A stretch of DNA of 64,000 nucleotides, from assembly GCA_049513055.1 (NCBI GenBank), contig JBEKWN010000001.1, positions 1 to 64,000 on the forward strand, in the 5' to 3' direction. The position numbers were made by a program, and so were the translations under genes. Source of the stretch: UBA1163 sp049513055 (GTDB lineage Bacteria; Desulfobacterota; BSN033; UBA1163). Under the pieces are notes generated by a model that was given only the letters and a program-made list of their open reading frames with translations, was not told where the DNA came from and did not search any database. Shown here piece after piece: positions 33,052 through 41,165 of this stretch. Position 1 is the stretch's first letter; the number at the start of each line of letters is the position of its first letter.

Positions 33052-33526
33052 AAAATCCTCCTAAAAAAATATTGTTTCATCTATGTTGTAATATTAGCGA
33101 TGTGCTGTAAAATACCATTTCACTGTCACTCTCTCGGAAGCGGGAGTCCACAATAGGTTGGAAAAACTGGATTCCTGCTTTCCCAAGAATGAAATCTTAA
33201 ATTTAAGAAAGAAATTTTCAACAACTGCAGAGGGTAGAATCCCGTTAAGCAGGGCCCTTTAGGCGACTTAAGTCGCCCCTACCCATATTTAGAGTAATAA
33301 TTTTTACCATTCATCTTCTATCTAATATACTTCTCTTGTACTTTGAATTCACAATATTAATGCTTCAAAACCTTTTGAAATATATATGATTTCTGAATTA
33401 TTATAAGTTTTTTTTATGGTATTATAAGAATAATTGTATTGACATGTCAATACTGAAAAATATAGTTTCTAATACACCCTACCTTTTTAACTATGGAAAA
33501 TCATCAATAGGAAAGGAGAGAGAGTT
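33052..33526. other. Regulatory region between LysR copy 2 and the oxidoreductase operon
   Basis: No gene is supported in these 475 bases. The middle has an 16-base palindrome GGCGACTTAAGTCGCC (33,262-33,277) in a stretch resembling dispersed non-coding repeats. The right end holds the promoter and 18-base palindrome described separately. The rest is AT-rich. Confidence 0.55.
33436..33466 (+). promoter_or_regulatory. Promoter with overlapping 18-base palindrome
   Basis: GTATTGACATGTCAATAC (33,436-33,453) is a perfect 18-base palindrome. It contains the -35 box TTGACA (33,439-33,444), followed after 16 bases by the -10 box TATAGT (33,461-33,466). A protein bound there would cover the -35 site. 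The first gene downstream starts at 33,527. The divergent LysR gene is the obvious candidate, although its sites are usually less symmetric; a repressor encoded elsewhere is also possible. Confidence 0.65.
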
Positions 33527-35143
33527 ATGCCCCAATATGATGGCATTATTATTGGTGGTGGGCCGAATGGACTCACTTTAGGTTGCTACCTTGCCAAAGC
33601 AGGGCTAAAGATCCTGATCCTAGAAAAGAGATACGAAATGGGAGGAGGCCTTTGCTCGGAGATGATTACGATCCCTGGATTTATTCACAATACCCATGCG
33701 ATCTACCATCCCATGGTGGATTATGCACCGGTCTTTCCCGATCTCCAATTGGATCAAACGTATGATCTAAAATATATCCATCCTGAGGTCGTCATGGCCA
33801 TGCCCTTCTTAGACGGAAGGAGTCTCTGCATTTACTCTGATGTGGAGAAAACATGCGCTTCATTTGCACAATTTTCTAAAAAAGACGCTGATGCTTATCG
33901 AGAGACCTATGAACGCTTCAAACGCTATACTGATGCCTTTCTCGCACCCGCGACCTATGTGATGGCCAAGCCAGCTTTCGAACAGGTCGTGAAACTCCAT
34001 TCCAGTCCTCTTGGCCAGGAAATCAGCGCCCTTTCTGAAAAGAAACCAATCGATATCGTCCATAGCATTTTTGAAAATAATCAAATCAGGACACTAATGC
34101 TCTATGCCACCTGTCTGTGGGGATTGGATTATGATCTGGAGGGGCTGGGTTACCTGGTTCCACTCATGATCAATCGAGCTTCCAACTACCGTCTCTGTGT
34201 GGGAGGCTCTCACCATATGGCAAACCTGATGTCCAAATTCCTTTATAGAAATGGAGGAATGATACTTGGAAGTCAAATCATTAAAAGAATCATTGTGGAT
34301 AAAGGTGTTGCAAAAGGGGTTGAATTAGATGATGGAACGGTCTACGAGGCCACTAAGTTTGTTGCCTCAAGCATTGACCACCACCAGACCTTCCTCAAAT
34401 ATATTGGAGAGAAGGATTTACCAAAAGATCTTGTCATACGGACAAAGGACTGGAAGTGGGAGAAATGGTCCCTCTTCGATACCCATCTGGCCCTTTTCAA
34501 TCCACCCCAGTTCACAGCTGCCTCTTCAAATCCTGACCTCCCAAAGGCTTTTATCTATGTGGTCGGTTTTGAGACAGAGGAGAATCTGATTGAGCATTTC
34601 AAGGCTTTGAAAAATGGAGAGCTTAAATCTTCCGGGTTTAATTGTTGTTTTCCAACATTCTTTGATCCCTCCGAGGCACCTCCGGGAAGGCATACCGGGC
34701 TGATCTCAGAACATGCCCCTTACCGCCTTAAGGACGGAGGCCCTGAGAAATGGTATAAAATCCGTCAGGAACACGCGAAGCAAAACATTAACATACTCAA
34801 AAAATATGCTCCTAATATGACTGAAGAAAATATCCTCTGGACCTATATCGCCTCCCCACTCGATATCGAAAATAAGTTCTCTGATATGGTTGAAGGATCG
34901 ATCAAGCAAGGAGGTTATTTTCCTCTTCAAATGGGATTTCTAAGACCGAACGAATTATGTTCTCAGTACGCGACACCTATTAAAAACCTCTATCTCTGCG
35001 GAGCCTGTTGCTTCCCTGGAGGATTGGTCACTTACGGCCCGGGATATAATGCAGCCAACCGGATTGCAGAAGATCTCGGGATCCAAAAGTGGTGGAAGGA
35101 ACCGGAGATCGTAACCCAGGCAAAGGCAAAAGGTCTTTTATGA
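33527..35143 (+). CDS. Phytoene-desaturase-like FAD oxidoreductase 1
   Basis: A 538-residue flavoprotein of the phytoene desaturase/CrtI-like amine-oxidase superfamily. The FAD dinucleotide motif is at the N-terminus: DGIIIGGGPNGLTLGCYLAK, then LILEKRYEMGGGLCS. The C-terminal FAD contact is LYLCGACCFPGGLVTYGPGY. No signal peptide or quinone motif is seen. Homologues dehydrogenate or isomerise polyenes, but in an anaerobic catabolic locus it may oxidise or saturate an alicyclic ring; the substrate is unknown. AAAGGAGAGAG precedes the ATG. It is first in the set with a 77-residue protein and a paralogous oxidoreductase. Its stop codon is part of a hairpin. Confidence 0.8.
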   Translation: MPQYDGIIIGGGPNGLTLGCYLAKAGLKILILEKRYEMGGGLCSEMITIPGFIHNTHAIYHPMVDYAPVFPDLQLDQTYDLKYIHPEVVMAMPFLDGRSLCIYSDVEKTCASFAQFSKKDADAYRETYERFKRYTDAFLAPATYVMAKPAFEQVVKLHSSPLGQEISALSEKKPIDIVHSIFENNQIRTLMLYATCLWGLDYDLEGLGYLVPLMINRASNYRLCVGGSHHMANLMSKFLYRNGGMILGSQIIKRIIVDKGVAKGVELDDGTVYEATKFVASSIDHHQTFLKYIGEKDLPKDLVIRTKDWKWEKWSLFDTHLALFNPPQFTAASSNPDLPKAFIYVVGFETEENLIEHFKALKNGELKSSGFNCCFPTFFDPSEAPPGRHTGLISEHAPYRLKDGGPEKWYKIRQEHAKQNINILKKYAPNMTEENILWTYIASPLDIENKFSDMVEGSIKQGGYFPLQMGFLRPNELCSQYATPIKNLYLCGACCFPGGLVTYGPGYNAANRIAEDLGIQKWWKEPEIVTQAKAKGLL

Positions 35144-35206
35144 GGTTTCTGAAAAACTCTTTATCAGAAACCTCATAGAGATTTCTGGACTTTTTTCAGA
35201 AATCTC
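35140..35206 (+). terminator. Two consecutive hairpins between oxidoreductase 1 and the 77-aa gene
   Basis: First stem: ATGAGGTTTCTGA (35,140-35,152) with TCAGAAACCTCAT (35,164-35,176), a perfect 13 bp overlapping the stop codon. Second stem: GAGATTTCTG (35,178-35,187) with CAGAAATCTC (35,197-35,206), then TTTT. The T run is short and genes go on in the same direction, so partial termination or mRNA stabilisation fits better than a full stop. Confidence 0.7.
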
Positions 35207-35223
35207 TTTTCAGGAGGTTCACC

Positions 35224-35457
35224 ATGAAAGTCAATTCGACAGGTTTGGGCCAGACCACCATGATTGCGTCCTTTACTCAACTCTTTAAAGATCCAGACGG
35301 AGGGGAGGCCCTGAAATTAAAAATCGAGTCTTCAGAACCCATCCACTGGGTCATCACTGCCACCCTGGAAGGAGCGGACCTGAGGAACTTCATCAAGCTC
35401 CTCTTAAAACCCTCTATCCTCTATTACGCCATTTCACTGATGATGAAGAAGAAATAG
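35224..35457 (+). CDS. Small protein of unknown function between two oxidoreductase genes
   Basis: A 77-residue protein without recognised family. It has a mixed soluble N-terminus (TMIASFTQLFKDPDGGEAL), a central beta-like stretch WVITATLEGADLRNFIKLL and a C-terminal hydrophobic helix (SILYYAISLMMKKK) that could touch a membrane or a partner. A clear AGGAGG lies upstream and the next gene follows after 15 bp with its own AGGAGG. It may be a small partner subunit of the flanking FAD enzymes; this rests only on position. Confidence 0.7.
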   Translation: MKVNSTGLGQTTMIASFTQLFKDPDGGEALKLKIESSEPIHWVITATLEGADLRNFIKLLLKPSILYYAISLMMKKK

Positions 35458-35472
35458 AAAAGGAGGAAACCC

Positions 35473-37137
35473 ATGCCAGATACAAGTTATGATGCGATTA
35501 TCGTTGGTGGGGGACACCACGGGACGATCATTGCCTGTTATTTACAACATGCAGGCCTTAAAACAGTGATCTTCGAACGTCAACATGAATTAGGAGGAGG
35601 TGCCTGTGGGGAAGAGCTTCCCTTGCCCGGATTTATCCAGAATACATGTGCCCACTTCACCCGATTCTGGACCCATCCTGCCTATACCGATTTCAATCTG
35701 AGGGAATATGGCTTGAAATATATTTTCCCAGACCAGAACGAAGGTATGGTTTATCCAGATGGGACCTGTTTTGTCGGGTATTCTGCGTTCCGTGTCGACC
35801 CTTTAACGGGGAAAGAAGAGTACTCCGAGGAAAATGTCAAGAAGACCTACAACGAGATCGCCCGCTTCTCAAAAACGGACGCAGAGACCTATCTCGATCT
35901 CCTGGGAAAATATCAGAGAAAGTGGAGGGCTGCCTTTCGAGAATACCGTTATAGTCCTCCCACACCCTGGGGAGTTAAGAATGCCCTCGAAAAGCTCTGC
36001 GATGATCCCGTAGACGGAATCGATCCGGTTTATCAATTCATGACAGGTTCCCAGATCGCTATGGACCTTTTTGAAAGTCCTGAACTCCAGTGTCTTTTCA
36101 TGAGAGCTATTGAAACCTCCACTGGCTGCTTCCCTGGGGATGTCATTGGTCTCTATGTCTTTGTCCATGTGATCGGGCTCACCCTCTCCTTTGAATCGGC
36201 TTCTATTGTCTATGGTGGAACTCATACTATCACACACGCCCTCCAGAGAGCCTTCAGTGCCATGGGAGGGGAGTTCTGTGTGGAGACAGAAATAGATAAA
36301 GTAATCATTGAGAATGGAAGGGCCAAAGGGGTCAAACTCTCGAATGGAATAGAAGTCGAAGCAAAACAGGTGGTGATTAGTGATTTAGGAGTTCCCCAGA
36401 CGATATTCAGGCTTTTGGGAGAAAATTATGTCACCCCAAAAGTGGCCAGGCGTATAAGAAACATCCGTTATGACCGTGCCCAGATTTACTGGGGAAATAT
36501 GGCAATGCATGAGCTTCCAAAATATAAAGCAGCTTCCTTCAATTCAGATATAGGTCTTCAGCCGCGGCTCTATATGGGAGAGAAGGACCCTGAATACCTC
36601 TCCTGGAAATATCAGGCAGACATCTTCACAAAAGGGTTTCCTGAAAAATGGTACATCCTTGCAGCCCCGGACAGTATCTGGGACAAGACCCGGGCACCGG
36701 AAGGGAAACACACCATTCTATTAGAAGAATTTGCGCCTCCATTACACCTCTATAACGAGAAACAGTGGCTCAAAATGAAAAAAGAGGTGGAAGATTTGAT
36801 GTTGAAGCAATGGCAGATCTACGCTCCCAACATGACTCGTGACAATGTGATCGAGGCCTTTATCACCACGCCTTATGATACAAACATGAGACATCCCGAT
36901 ATGATCGAGGGCGGGTGGGTAGAAGGAGCCATGATTGCTTCCCAAAACGACCGATTCAGACCTATCCCAGACCTTTCGAGTTATCGTATTCCTTTCCTTA
37001 AAAATATGTACATCTGCTCCTCCAACATGCATTCTGGTGGTGGTATTGCTCGAGGCTCCAGTTATAATTGCTTCAAGGTCATTGTAGAAGACTTCAAGCT
37101 GGACAAGATCTGGGAGAAGAAAGGAAGAACTTATTAA
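35473..37137 (+). CDS. Phytoene-desaturase-like FAD oxidoreductase 2
   Basis: A 554-residue paralogue of oxidoreductase 1 with FAD motif DAIIVGGGHHGTIIACYLQH and FERQHELGGGACGEE, and a C-terminal stretch MYICSSNMHSGGGIARGSSY. Gene length and motif order are the same as in copy 1, but likeness is moderate, so the two have probably taken different tasks or form a hetero-oligomer. The motif YAPNMTRDNVIEAFITTPYD corresponds to YAPNMTEENILWTYIASPLD in copy 1. It is followed by the SDR gene after 14 bp. No membrane segment is seen. Confidence 0.8.
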   Translation: MPDTSYDAIIVGGGHHGTIIACYLQHAGLKTVIFERQHELGGGACGEELPLPGFIQNTCAHFTRFWTHPAYTDFNLREYGLKYIFPDQNEGMVYPDGTCFVGYSAFRVDPLTGKEEYSEENVKKTYNEIARFSKTDAETYLDLLGKYQRKWRAAFREYRYSPPTPWGVKNALEKLCDDPVDGIDPVYQFMTGSQIAMDLFESPELQCLFMRAIETSTGCFPGDVIGLYVFVHVIGLTLSFESASIVYGGTHTITHALQRAFSAMGGEFCVETEIDKVIIENGRAKGVKLSNGIEVEAKQVVISDLGVPQTIFRLLGENYVTPKVARRIRNIRYDRAQIYWGNMAMHELPKYKAASFNSDIGLQPRLYMGEKDPEYLSWKYQADIFTKGFPEKWYILAAPDSIWDKTRAPEGKHTILLEEFAPPLHLYNEKQWLKMKKEVEDLMLKQWQIYAPNMTRDNVIEAFITTPYDTNMRHPDMIEGGWVEGAMIASQNDRFRPIPDLSSYRIPFLKNMYICSSNMHSGGGIARGSSYNCFKVIVEDFKLDKIWEKKGRTY

Positions 37138-37151
37138 AGCGAGGAGGAATC

Positions 37152-37904
37152 ATGAGACTCAAAGATAAAGTGGCAATCGTGACAGGGGCCGCCAAGGGCT
37201 TGGGAAGGGAATTCTCCATTGGTATGGCAAAAGAGGGGGCCAAGATCATGGCAGTTACCCGAAAGGATCTTGCCAATTTGGAGAAGACGGTAAAGGAGAT
37301 TGAAGCCTCTGGAGGAGTGGCGAAAGCTTTCCAGGCAGATGTCTCCATCGAAAAGGATGCCATCAAGATCGCTGAGGAAACATTTAGGGTCTTTGGCAGG
37401 ATCGACATCTTAGTTAATTGCGCAGCCATCTACGATGGATTGGTTCGAAAATCCTTCACGGAAGTAGATCCCAATGAATGGGACCAGGTGATGGCTGTGA
37501 ACGTCAAAGGTCCCTGGCTCTGCTCAAGGGCGGTATTCCCTTATATGAAACAACAAGGAAAAGGGAAGATTGTCAACCTCTCTTCCGAAGTATTTTTCAC
37601 GGGGTCTCATGGCTTTATTCACTACGTGTCTTCAAAGGGAGGGGTGATCGGATTGACGCGAGCCCTTGCCATTGAATTAGGCCCTCATAACATTAACATT
37701 AATGCCGTAGCCCCGGGATTTACGGATACAGAAGCAAGCCGCCATCTCACCGATGTCACCAAATACGATGTCTCTAAAACCCCCTTGAAGCGACTGGAGC
37801 AGCCCAATGATCTTCTGGGAGCGGTCATCTTCCTCGCATCAAATGAAAGCGATTTCATCACTGGTCAGACCATTTTGGTCGATGGCGGGAGGGCCATGCA
37901 TTAA
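37152..37904 (+). CDS. Short-chain dehydrogenase/reductase (SDR)
   Basis: A 250-residue classical SDR. The cofactor motif is TGAAKGLGREF at residues 12-22; the NNAG motif is NCAA; catalytic Ser is in VNLSSEVFF and the YxxxK pair in HYVSSKGG. The end, FITGQTILVDGGRAMH, is typical for NAD(P)H-dependent 3-oxoacyl or cyclic-alcohol dehydrogenases. The ATG at 37,152 is preceded by GAGGAGG; the frame extends upstream into the oxidoreductase gene, but that part is not SDR-like. In the operon it would interconvert an alcohol and ketone formed by the flavoenzymes. Substrate not predictable. Confidence 0.9.
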   Translation: MRLKDKVAIVTGAAKGLGREFSIGMAKEGAKIMAVTRKDLANLEKTVKEIEASGGVAKAFQADVSIEKDAIKIAEETFRVFGRIDILVNCAAIYDGLVRKSFTEVDPNEWDQVMAVNVKGPWLCSRAVFPYMKQQGKGKIVNLSSEVFFTGSHGFIHYVSSKGGVIGLTRALAIELGPHNININAVAPGFTDTEASRHLTDVTKYDVSKTPLKRLEQPNDLLGAVIFLASNESDFITGQTILVDGGRAMH

Positions 37905-37916
37905 TCCTTTTATCCC

Positions 37917-37939
37917 CCATCATGCCTTCGGCATGGTGG
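37917..37939. terminator. Hairpin after the SDR gene
   Basis: CCATCATGCC (37,917-37,926) pairs with GGCATGGTGG (37,930-37,939) through a TTC loop; one pair is G-T. It lies 13 bases after the SDR stop and has no long T run. It may end or stabilise the oxidoreductase-SDR transcript. The gap up to 38,141 holds no supported gene. Confidence 0.55.
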
Positions 37940-38141
37940 CCTTGAATCCAATACGAACACTCAGGCGTTCAGACTTTTTCGATCGTCACTTTCATGGATG
38001 CAGCTTTCGCTGTTGAAAAGTTTTTTCTATTCTATTCTTCACATAGAATTTCTAAATATCTCAGGGAACCTTTTCGTGGGGGATCTTTCCCGGACAAGAT
38101 TCCTTTGAGTCGGAAAATTTTTCGATCGGAGGCCTTAAAAC

Positions 38142-40781
38142 ATGCAGGAGATAAATTTCATCTTGAATGGAGCCCCTCGAAGAGTCATCGTTGATCCTCA
38201 AAAAAGTTTGCTGAAAGTGATTCGAGAAGATCTAAGGTTGACAGGTACTAAGGAAGCATGCTCTGCCGGTCATTGCGGCACCTGTGCTGTGCTAGTGGAT
38301 GGTGAAGTGGTTCTCGCCTGTAGATATCCTGTGGCCAAAGTCCAGGGCAAAGAGGTAACGACCATCGAAGGCATTGGCACTCTCAGGAATCCTCATCCAC
38401 TTCAATTGGCCTTTGCAAAGACGGGAGCCATTCAGTGTGGCTTTTGCACACCGGGGATGATCGTCCGGACGAAGTCCCTTTTGGATGGAAATCCTAAGCC
38501 CAAAAGGGAAGAGATCAAAAAGGCTATTCAGCCTCATCTTTGTCGTTGTACGGGCTACCAGAAGATCTTTGAGGCTGTAGAACTCGCTGCCTCTTATATG
38601 CGAGGGGAAACGAAATCAATTGAATTAAAATTAGAAGGAAAGGACACCATTGGCCAACCCGTGACACGAAAGGACGCCCTCGAGAAGGCAACAGGAACCA
38701 TCCTCTATGCGGGTGACCTCACTGTGGACGGATGTGCCCATATCAAAGTTCTGAGAAGTCCTCATCACCATGCCAAAATCTTACACATCGACAAGACCGA
38801 AGCAGAAACCATACCCGGTGTGTTAGCCGTGCTCACAGCTGAGGATGTGAAAGGGACCAACATCCTGAAGATGGCTGGAGATGATCAACCCATCTTAGGC
38901 GTGGGTAAGGTCCGTTTCATCGGTGATCCTGTCGCAGCAGTTGTGGCAACCTCTGAGGAAATTGCTTCTCATGCCATAGAGAAGATCGAGGTGACCTATG
39001 AACCCTTAGAACCAATACTTACCCCAGAGGAGGCATTGAAAGAGGGGGCGATAAGGGTCCATGACGATCGTTCAAACCTCTTTTTTGAACAACCCATCAT
39101 CCATGGCGACGTTGAAAGGGGTTTTTCAGAGTCGGAGGTAGCCATTGAGCGAACCTACACAACACAAACCGTTGAACATGCCTACTTAGAAAACGACTCC
39201 GGCGTTGCTTTTATCCACGAAAATGGCCAACTGGTCATCCTATCCCCAAGTCAGAACATTCACGCTCACCGCAAGACCATCGCAGAAGCCCTCGGTCTCA
39301 ATGTGGAAAAGGTCCGGGTGATCCAAACTCCCATGGGCGGGGCATTTGGCGGAAAACTGGATGTTTCCGTAGGTGGAATCCTTGGACTGGCTGCCTTGAA
39401 GCTTAAAAGGCCGGTGAAGCTTGCCTATACGAGGAGTGAAACCTTTGCGGCTACCCCAAAACGTCACCCCTTCTTCATGAAGGTGAAAGTGGGGGCCAAA
39501 AAAGACGGAACGTTGATGGCATTAGATTTTGATCTCACAGCAGATGGCGGGGCATATAAGTCTTTTAGCAATAGTGTGACTCAACGAGGCCTTATCCATT
39601 CCCAGGGACCTTACCGATTCACCAATGCCCATGTCTACGGGAAAGCTGTTTATACGAATACAGCTTTCAAAGGTGCGATGAGAGGTTTTGGCGTACCCCA
39701 AGTCGCCTTTGCCATTGAGTCGATCCTTGATGAACTGGCATCGGAACTGAAAATAGATCCCTTAGCCATAAGGGTGAAAAACGGTTTTGTGAAAGGGGAT
39801 ACGACAATCTGCGGCCAGGTATTAGACCACGCTATTGGTTTTCGGGAGTGTATGGAGACCCTAAAGCCTCTTTATGAGAAAGCATTAAAAGAGGCTAAAA
39901 AGAGCACAACGGATGAGATCAAAAGGGGAGTGGGTTTAGGAGGGGTTTGGTTCGGTCCGGGCCGAAGCGCCCCAGATCAATCTGAGGCATGGGCAGAACT
40001 TTTACCTGATGACACCTTACAGGTTTGGATCGGAGCAGCGGACATGGGACAAGGTACGGACACGATGTTCTGGCAAATTGCTACAGACACAATAGGATTT
40101 CCCCTGGAGAGAGTCAAAGTCTGTACAACAGATACTGAGATCACACCGGACGGAAACTTTTCCGCTGGAAGCCGGCAGACCTATGTCTCAGGGAGAGCCG
40201 TCCAGATGGCCGTGGAAGAATTGAAAAAGGCCATGGATGAAAACGGTGTTAAGACGTATAGCGAGATGAAGGCAAAGGGCTTGCCTACTCTTTATAAAGC
40301 AATCAACAAACCTGTGACTTCGAGGCCTGATCCGAAGACTGGCCAGGGAGTTCCTTGGGAGACCTATTCTTTCGGAATCCAAATGGCTGAAGTGGCTGTG
40401 GAAGTAAAAACGGGTAGGGTGAATGTCCTCAAGATAATCTCTGTCCATGATCTCGGAACTGTGATCAATCGCCTCAATGTAGAGGGCCAACTCCACGGAG
40501 GCATCTGTATGGGTCTTGGATATGCCCTCATGGAAGAGTTTATTTACAATAAGACCGATAGCTTTGCCAAATTTAAGATACCTAGAGCGAAAGACATGCC
40601 TGACATGGAAGTGATCACCCTCAATATCCCCAGGAAGAAAGGACCCTTTGGTGCTTCCGGCACCGCAGAATATGCAGATGTCCCAACTGCACCGGCTATT
40701 GCAAATGCTATCTACAATGCCTGTGGTGTCCGTATCCGGGATTTACCGATCACTCCCGAGAAGATCAGGCAATCTCTGTAG
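38142..40781 (+). CDS. Mop-type molybdenum hydroxylase (2Fe-2S and molybdopterin domains in one chain)
   Basis: An 879-residue xanthine-oxidase-family enzyme. The N-terminus carries two 2Fe-2S sites: Cys 40, 45, 48 and 60, then Cys 99, 102, 134 and 136 (CGFCTPGM, CRCTGYQ). The rest is the molybdopterin domain, with GGAFGGKLD, RGFGVPQ, and the catalytic Glu in GASGTAEYAD at about residue 843. There is no FAD domain or FAD-subunit gene nearby. This layout is that of Desulfovibrio aldehyde oxidoreductase (Mop, ~907 residues). It could oxidise an aldehyde or hydroxylate a ring using water. The cofactor is probably the cytosine dinucleotide form, as in Mop. CGGAGG lies ahead of the ATG. Confidence 0.9.
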   Translation: MQEINFILNGAPRRVIVDPQKSLLKVIREDLRLTGTKEACSAGHCGTCAVLVDGEVVLACRYPVAKVQGKEVTTIEGIGTLRNPHPLQLAFAKTGAIQCGFCTPGMIVRTKSLLDGNPKPKREEIKKAIQPHLCRCTGYQKIFEAVELAASYMRGETKSIELKLEGKDTIGQPVTRKDALEKATGTILYAGDLTVDGCAHIKVLRSPHHHAKILHIDKTEAETIPGVLAVLTAEDVKGTNILKMAGDDQPILGVGKVRFIGDPVAAVVATSEEIASHAIEKIEVTYEPLEPILTPEEALKEGAIRVHDDRSNLFFEQPIIHGDVERGFSESEVAIERTYTTQTVEHAYLENDSGVAFIHENGQLVILSPSQNIHAHRKTIAEALGLNVEKVRVIQTPMGGAFGGKLDVSVGGILGLAALKLKRPVKLAYTRSETFAATPKRHPFFMKVKVGAKKDGTLMALDFDLTADGGAYKSFSNSVTQRGLIHSQGPYRFTNAHVYGKAVYTNTAFKGAMRGFGVPQVAFAIESILDELASELKIDPLAIRVKNGFVKGDTTICGQVLDHAIGFRECMETLKPLYEKALKEAKKSTTDEIKRGVGLGGVWFGPGRSAPDQSEAWAELLPDDTLQVWIGAADMGQGTDTMFWQIATDTIGFPLERVKVCTTDTEITPDGNFSAGSRQTYVSGRAVQMAVEELKKAMDENGVKTYSEMKAKGLPTLYKAINKPVTSRPDPKTGQGVPWETYSFGIQMAEVAVEVKTGRVNVLKIISVHDLGTVINRLNVEGQLHGGICMGLGYALMEEFIYNKTDSFAKFKIPRAKDMPDMEVITLNIPRKKGPFGASGTAEYADVPTAPAIANAIYNACGVRIRDLPITPEKIRQSL

Positions 40782-41165
40782 CCTCTTTAAGGAGGGGGGG
40801 ATTTTTGCAACGAAGCCAATAGAGGTTTGATCTCTAACAAGATTATCGCTGCAATGATTTGTCGAAGTTAAAATGCAATCCAATAGCTTTCAGTATAGGG
40901 TGAATATCGGAAACTTCATTGTGAAAATTGAAACTTAAAAAACTACTTGATTTCTTCATTTCCTGTCGGTATAGTTCTGTCTATTCGACAGGTCGTAAGC
41001 CATTTTATAACAATTTATTTTCTTAAATGAAGAGGGTCATGAATATGACCTGGTGAAAGGAGGGGGTGTGTATGGAAGGATAACCTTCATTATCAATACA
41101 CCAGAGGATGGTGGGGAATTGAGAATCTTTCAAGAGGAGTCCAATAAGCATTCAGGAGGTGAAAA
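40782..41165. other. Regulatory region before the second phenylphosphate-synthase-like pair
   Basis: These 384 bases contain no supported gene; short frames such as ATG GAA GGA TAA at 41,072 are not credible. The left part is AT-rich and holds the promoter and inverted repeat at 40,947-40,992. AGGAGGTG precedes the next start. Confidence 0.55.
40947..40992 (+). promoter_or_regulatory. Promoter with -10 box inside an inverted repeat
   Basis: TTGATT (40,947-40,952) and TATAGT (40,970-40,975) are spaced by 17 bases. The inverted repeat CCTGTCG (40,962-40,968) / CGACAGG (40,986-40,992) encloses the -10 box and likely start site, a standard place for a repressor. It would drive the A/B pair at 41,166-43,908 and the genes after it. 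Confidence 0.6.

Noticed and set aside
38142..40781. 4-hydroxybenzoyl-CoA reductase
   Set aside because: That enzyme has three separate subunits including an FAD protein with an extra 4Fe-4S site. Here there is one chain of Mop type and no FAD subunit.
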